A stretch of DNA of 44,230 nucleotides from CAZSXS01 sp964611385 (GTDB taxonomy: Bacteria; Bacillota; Clostridia; Lachnospirales; CAYPQA01): assembly GCA_964611385.1 (NCBI GenBank), contig CAZSXS010000024.1:1-44230 (forward strand), written 5' to 3'. Positions 41,553 to 44,230 of the stretch are shown here, one piece after another (positions within the stretch are counted from its first letter, which is position 1; each line of letters begins with the position of its first letter). Position numbers and translations under genes: made by a program. Below the pieces are notes generated by a model. It had not been told where the DNA came from, made no database searches, and saw only the letters and a program-made list of their open reading frames with translations.

Positions 41553-42669
41553 ATGCCATTTCTTTAATCAATTTTACGATTTCTTCTATACTGTTGTTCC
41601 CAAGTCCGCTTTTCATCTTTTCGATATAACTTTCCTTGTTGCTGATCAAATCAGCAACTTCCACAAAGATACTTTCTGGGCTGATGCTATCCTCATAGAG
41701 TATCTTACTAAAGCCTTGCTGTTTAAAGGAATTTGCATTCAGAATTTGGTCGCCCCGGCTTGTGGAAGTTTTGGGCAAGGGGATTAAGATATGAGGTTTT
41801 TTTAAGGCCAAAAGTTCAAAAATTGAATTTGCGCCCGCCCTGGAGATTACAACATCAGCCATGGCAAACAAGTCGGCCAGTTCCTTGTCTACATACTCAA
41901 ATTGTTTATAACTGGCAGCCATATGAGCATCAAAGCTTCCAGTATCCACCGTCTTTCCTTTTCCACAAATATGGGCGACGCAATAGCATTTGGTTAGTTT
42001 AACCAAAGAAGAACGGATACAATCATTGATCTTGGCAGAGCCAAGGCTTCCTCCAAAAACCAGCAAGACTGGCTTTTTGCCGTCAAAGCCGCAATACCGC
42101 AGGCCCTTCTGCCGGTCTCCGTTTAAAATAAACTGCCGGATGGGCAAGCCGGTAAGCTGTGCCTTGGCCTTAGGGATCTTTTCCAGCGTTTCAGGGAAGG
42201 AGACACAGATTTTATTGGCGAAGGGGGATGAAATTTTATTAGCAAGACCTGGGGTAAGGTCCGCCTCATGAATGATAACAGGAATGTTCAAAAGCCTGGC
42301 CGCAATGACCACAGGCACCGACACAAAGCCGCCTTTGGAAAAAACCAAACTGGGCTTGATTGTTTTGAGGGCAGAATAAGCCTCACCCATACCTTTGATG
42401 ACTTTGTATGTATCGGTAAAATTTTTCACATCGAAATAACGCCGCAACTTGCCGGCCGATATCGTATGAAAAGGAATACCAGCTTTTTCCACCAGTTCCT
42501 TCTCAATCCCATTACCTCCAATATATTTCACCGTAAAGCCTTCCTCCTTTAACCGCGGCAAAATGGCCAAGTTTGGTGTGACATGACCCGCAGATCCTCC
42601 GCCAGTTAAAACGATGGTTTTTTCGACTTTATTGTTGATTTTCTTGGATTTATTCTTTGTTTTATTCAT
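41551..42669 (-). CDS. murG: MurG-type UDP-GlcNAc transferase
   Basis: A 372-residue glycosyltransferase adding GlcNAc to lipid I to form lipid II at the inner membrane face. Motifs: TGGGSAGHVTPNLAI (about 22-36), SKGGFVSVPVVIAA, HEADLTPGLANK, LLVFGGSLGSAKIN and SRAGANSIFELLALKKPHILIPLP. The N-terminal ~18 residues are a Lys/Asn-rich extension. ATG at 42669 follows AGGTG by 6 nt; GTG at 42678 overlaps the site. It stands alone, outside a division and cell-wall cluster, so it may be a second copy. Confidence 0.92.
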   Translation of the reverse strand: MNKTKNKSKKINNKVEKTIVLTGGGSAGHVTPNLAILPRLKEEGFTVKYIGGNGIEKELVEKAGIPFHTISAGKLRRYFDVKNFTDTYKVIKGMGEAYSALKTIKPSLVFSKGGFVSVPVVIAARLLNIPVIIHEADLTPGLANKISSPFANKICVSFPETLEKIPKAKAQLTGLPIRQFILNGDRQKGLRYCGFDGKKPVLLVFGGSLGSAKINDCIRSSLVKLTKCYCVAHICGKGKTVDTGSFDAHMAASYKQFEYVDKELADLFAMADVVISRAGANSIFELLALKKPHILIPLPKTSTSRGDQILNANSFKQQGFSKILYEDSISPESIFVEVADLISNKESYIEKMKSGLGNNSIEEIVKLIKEMA

Positions 42670-42857
42670 ACTATTCACCTATTTTCACAAAAATCACCAA
42701 GGCAGCAAAAATTACTGCACTAAAAATTTATGATAGTTTATAACTTTTTTCATATTTAGTCAAGGATAAATTTATTTGCTTTGTAAAAGAAGCTCTAACG
42801 CATGGAGATACTTTTTTGTTATAGGCTTGGCAATTCATTGGAAACTCATTGCAAACA

Positions 42858-42886
42858 TTGACAATATGATTACAGGGTGTTATCAT
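42858..42886 (+). promoter_or_regulatory. Promoter of the BlaR1-like gene
   Basis: TTGACA (42858-42863), 17 bp, TATCAT (42881-42886). Just downstream GTAC-GGACA-GTAC (42897-42909) is a short dyad that could be an operator. The rest of the 42670-42890 gap shows no gene. Confidence 0.75.
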
Positions 42887-42898
42887 TTAAGTTGGTGT

Positions 42899-43068
42899 AC
42901 GGACAGTACGCTTAAATTCTTAAAAGACTATCGGAATGGAAGGAGATGAAAGGCAGTGAATAAACTATTGGCGTATTATCATGAGACTTGCATACGGACG
43001 GACAGTACGTTTAAATTTTTAAAGACCATCGGAATGGAAGGAGATGATAGGCGGTGAATGAACTTTTG
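42899..43068 (+). repeat. Tandem duplication of the BlaR1 start region
   Basis: 42899-42970 and 42998-43068 are about 71-bp direct repeats differing at roughly ten positions. Each begins ACGGACAGTACG and carries AAGGAGATG, a GTG start and the first codons (N-K/E-L-L-A). The spacing is 98-99 bp. Confidence 0.88.
42956..43057 (+). CDS. 33-residue upstream ORF coupled to the BlaR1-like gene
   Basis: GTG at 42956 with AAGGAGATG upstream opens a 33-codon frame whose TGA (43055-43057) overlaps the GTG of the next gene (43054) as GTGA. It is built from the duplicated start region and reads on through the second ribosome site. It may couple translation or be a chance product of the duplication. The peptide (MNKLLAYYHETCIRTDSTF...) has no recognised motif. 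Confidence 0.4.
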   Translation: MNKLLAYYHETCIRTDSTFKFLKTIGMEGDDRR

Positions 43069-44178
43069 GCTACTATGTTATTTTTATCGCTTTCTGGATC
43101 TTTTTTTATTGTCGCTCTTTTTCTTTTGAAGCCCATTGTTCGGGATAGGTTCGGAAAGATCTGGCAGTATTATATTTGGCTCGTGGTTATTGCCAGACTG
43201 TTATTACCTTTTTCTCTCGAATTAAGCCTCTTCGGAAGAGTGTTTGAAGGAATAGAAAGCTCAATTGCGACTCGTTACCAACAGCAAGTAGCAATTGAAT
43301 CCTTACCCCATACGGTAAATCATAAGTCAGCTTCAGATACGATATTGATTTCACCTAGCAACGCAAACGAGCGAAGCGATCATGTTCTCGTGCCTAAGAC
43401 ACAAGCTGCATCAATAACATATCTGCTCAGTGAAATCTCTGTATTGCTTTTATCAAATGCATGTTCGATATGGCTTGTGCTTGCAATTGTTTTCTTGATT
43501 CGTAAGGTTACAATTTACCAAAGTTTTATTCGCTATGTCAAGGCTGGGCGCAGTGAAGTATCAGATATAGAGCAATTGGAGTTGTTTGGTAAACTCTTGG
43601 AACAGGAAAAAATAAACTGTGCAGTGGAGCTTTATACCAACACCTTGATTTCATCACCATTACTTATTGGATTTTTTAGACCTTGTATTATCCTGCCTAG
43701 CACTGCACTTTCTGAAGTGGATTTTAGAAATACCATACTTCACGAGCTAATGCATTACAAACGGTTGGATATGTTTTACAAATGGCTTGTTCAATTGGTT
43801 ATCTGCTTGCACTGGTTTAATCCGCTTGTTCATTTCATGGGGCGTGAGGTTAACCATGCTTGCGAGCTCTCTTGTGACGAAGCTGTGATAGCAAAATTTA
43901 ATGCACAAGAGCAGAGGTCTTATGGGAATACCTTGCTCACTGCTTTTATGCTTGGAAATTATAATCAAGCCCTTGCTTCTTTATCTCTGAATGAAGGTAA
44001 AACGTTTATCAAAGAAAGGTTGGATTCAATTATGGGATTTAAAAAGAAATCGACAATGCTAAGATGCGCTATGTTTCTAGTTGCTCTTGTTTTCCTGTGT
44101 GGCTTTTCTGTAACAGGGACTTACGCTGCAAAGGATCATAAAAATACAGAATCGACTGTCCCAAAATCTAATCATTGA
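43054..44178 (+). CDS. BlaR1-like M56 family membrane metallopeptidase, no sensor domain
   Basis: A 374-residue membrane protein. Hydrophobic helices lie at about 5-25, 36-55, 125-148 and 330-350, with a cytoplasmic zinc-protease loop containing HELMHYKRLD near 230 (HExxH) and SCDEAVIAKF. Length ends after the fourth helix: the extracellular penicillin-binding sensor domain of true BlaR1/MecR1 is missing. No BlaI-type repressor gene adjoins it, although the window ends 52 bp downstream. GTG start with GGAGATG about 10 nt upstream. Signal sensed is unknown. Confidence 0.85.
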   Translation: MNELLATMLFLSLSGSFFIVALFLLKPIVRDRFGKIWQYYIWLVVIARLLLPFSLELSLFGRVFEGIESSIATRYQQQVAIESLPHTVNHKSASDTILISPSNANERSDHVLVPKTQAASITYLLSEISVLLLSNACSIWLVLAIVFLIRKVTIYQSFIRYVKAGRSEVSDIEQLELFGKLLEQEKINCAVELYTNTLISSPLLIGFFRPCIILPSTALSEVDFRNTILHELMHYKRLDMFYKWLVQLVICLHWFNPLVHFMGREVNHACELSCDEAVIAKFNAQEQRSYGNTLLTAFMLGNYNQALASLSLNEGKTFIKERLDSIMGFKKKSTMLRCAMFLVALVFLCGFSVTGTYAAKDHKNTESTVPKSNH

Positions 44179-44230
44179 TAGCGTCTTGTCAAGTGGTGTA
44201 AAAAGGAAAACTTCAAAGTGCAGAAAGAAG

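Noticed and set aside
1..44230. CRISPR array or complete insertion sequence
   Set aside because: No regularly spaced repeats with unique spacers and no transposase or integrase gene were found; the repeats present are paired hairpins and local duplications.

Overview
The window looks like chromosomal DNA of an anaerobic, probably spore-forming Firmicute of class Clostridia. The evidence is strong AGGAGG-type ribosome sites, rubrerythrin, formate-tetrahydrofolate ligase, a GGGtGRT/NifU-like pair, a SpoIIIE/FtsK translocase, a BclA-like collagen fragment, and the Firmicute order ftsK - rimO - pgsA. I cannot name the species from sequence alone.

Layout. (1) 1-7302: a peptide-export island. On the minus strand a 62-residue HlyD-like stub, a C39-peptidase ABC exporter and a second NHLM-type ABC protein are followed by five small precursors. 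The precursors share one double-glycine leader but have five different cores, and no modification enzyme is visible. A LytTR response regulator diverges from the operon. (2) 7363-10599: a three-gene minus-strand cassette with two different P-loop ATPases of the BREX/DUF2791 type and a coiled-coil protein, possibly a defence module. (3) 10893-15199: rubrerythrin, a poly-HAMP chemotaxis receptor and a LytS-type kinase. (4) 15381-19235: a low-GC segment bounded by two near-identical 41-bp hairpins. It holds a MerR regulator with its 19-bp-spacer promoter, an FMN-binding protein, a frameshifted flavodoxin-like gene and a two-gene ABC transporter. (5) 19356-24077: tRNA-Ser(GCU), an SDR dehydrogenase, the NifU-like/GGGtGRT pair, an AAC(3)-family acetyltransferase and an HTH-methyltransferase fusion. 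(6) 24211-24981: debris of collagen-like genes and a small inverted-repeat element. (7) 25139-41116: mostly housekeeping genes (asnB, ftsK/spoIIIE, an MFS transporter, fhs, rimO, pgsA, pyrC, pspA, degV, a polysaccharide deacetylase). A two-gene insertion, an ABC-type ATPase plus a PD-(D/E)xK nuclease-like protein, sits between rimO and pgsA. (8) 41248-44178: a zinc-ribbon protein, murG, and a BlaR1-like M56 peptidase whose start region is tandemly duplicated.

The strongest candidates for undescribed biology are the ATPase/nuclease pair at 34704-36552, the unmodified multi-precursor NHLM-type export system at 90-6191, the paired-ATPase cassette at 7363-10599, and three families of dispersed structured repeats (11431/38606, 13818/25211, 15381/19195). 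Family assignments come from motifs read by eye. No database search was run.
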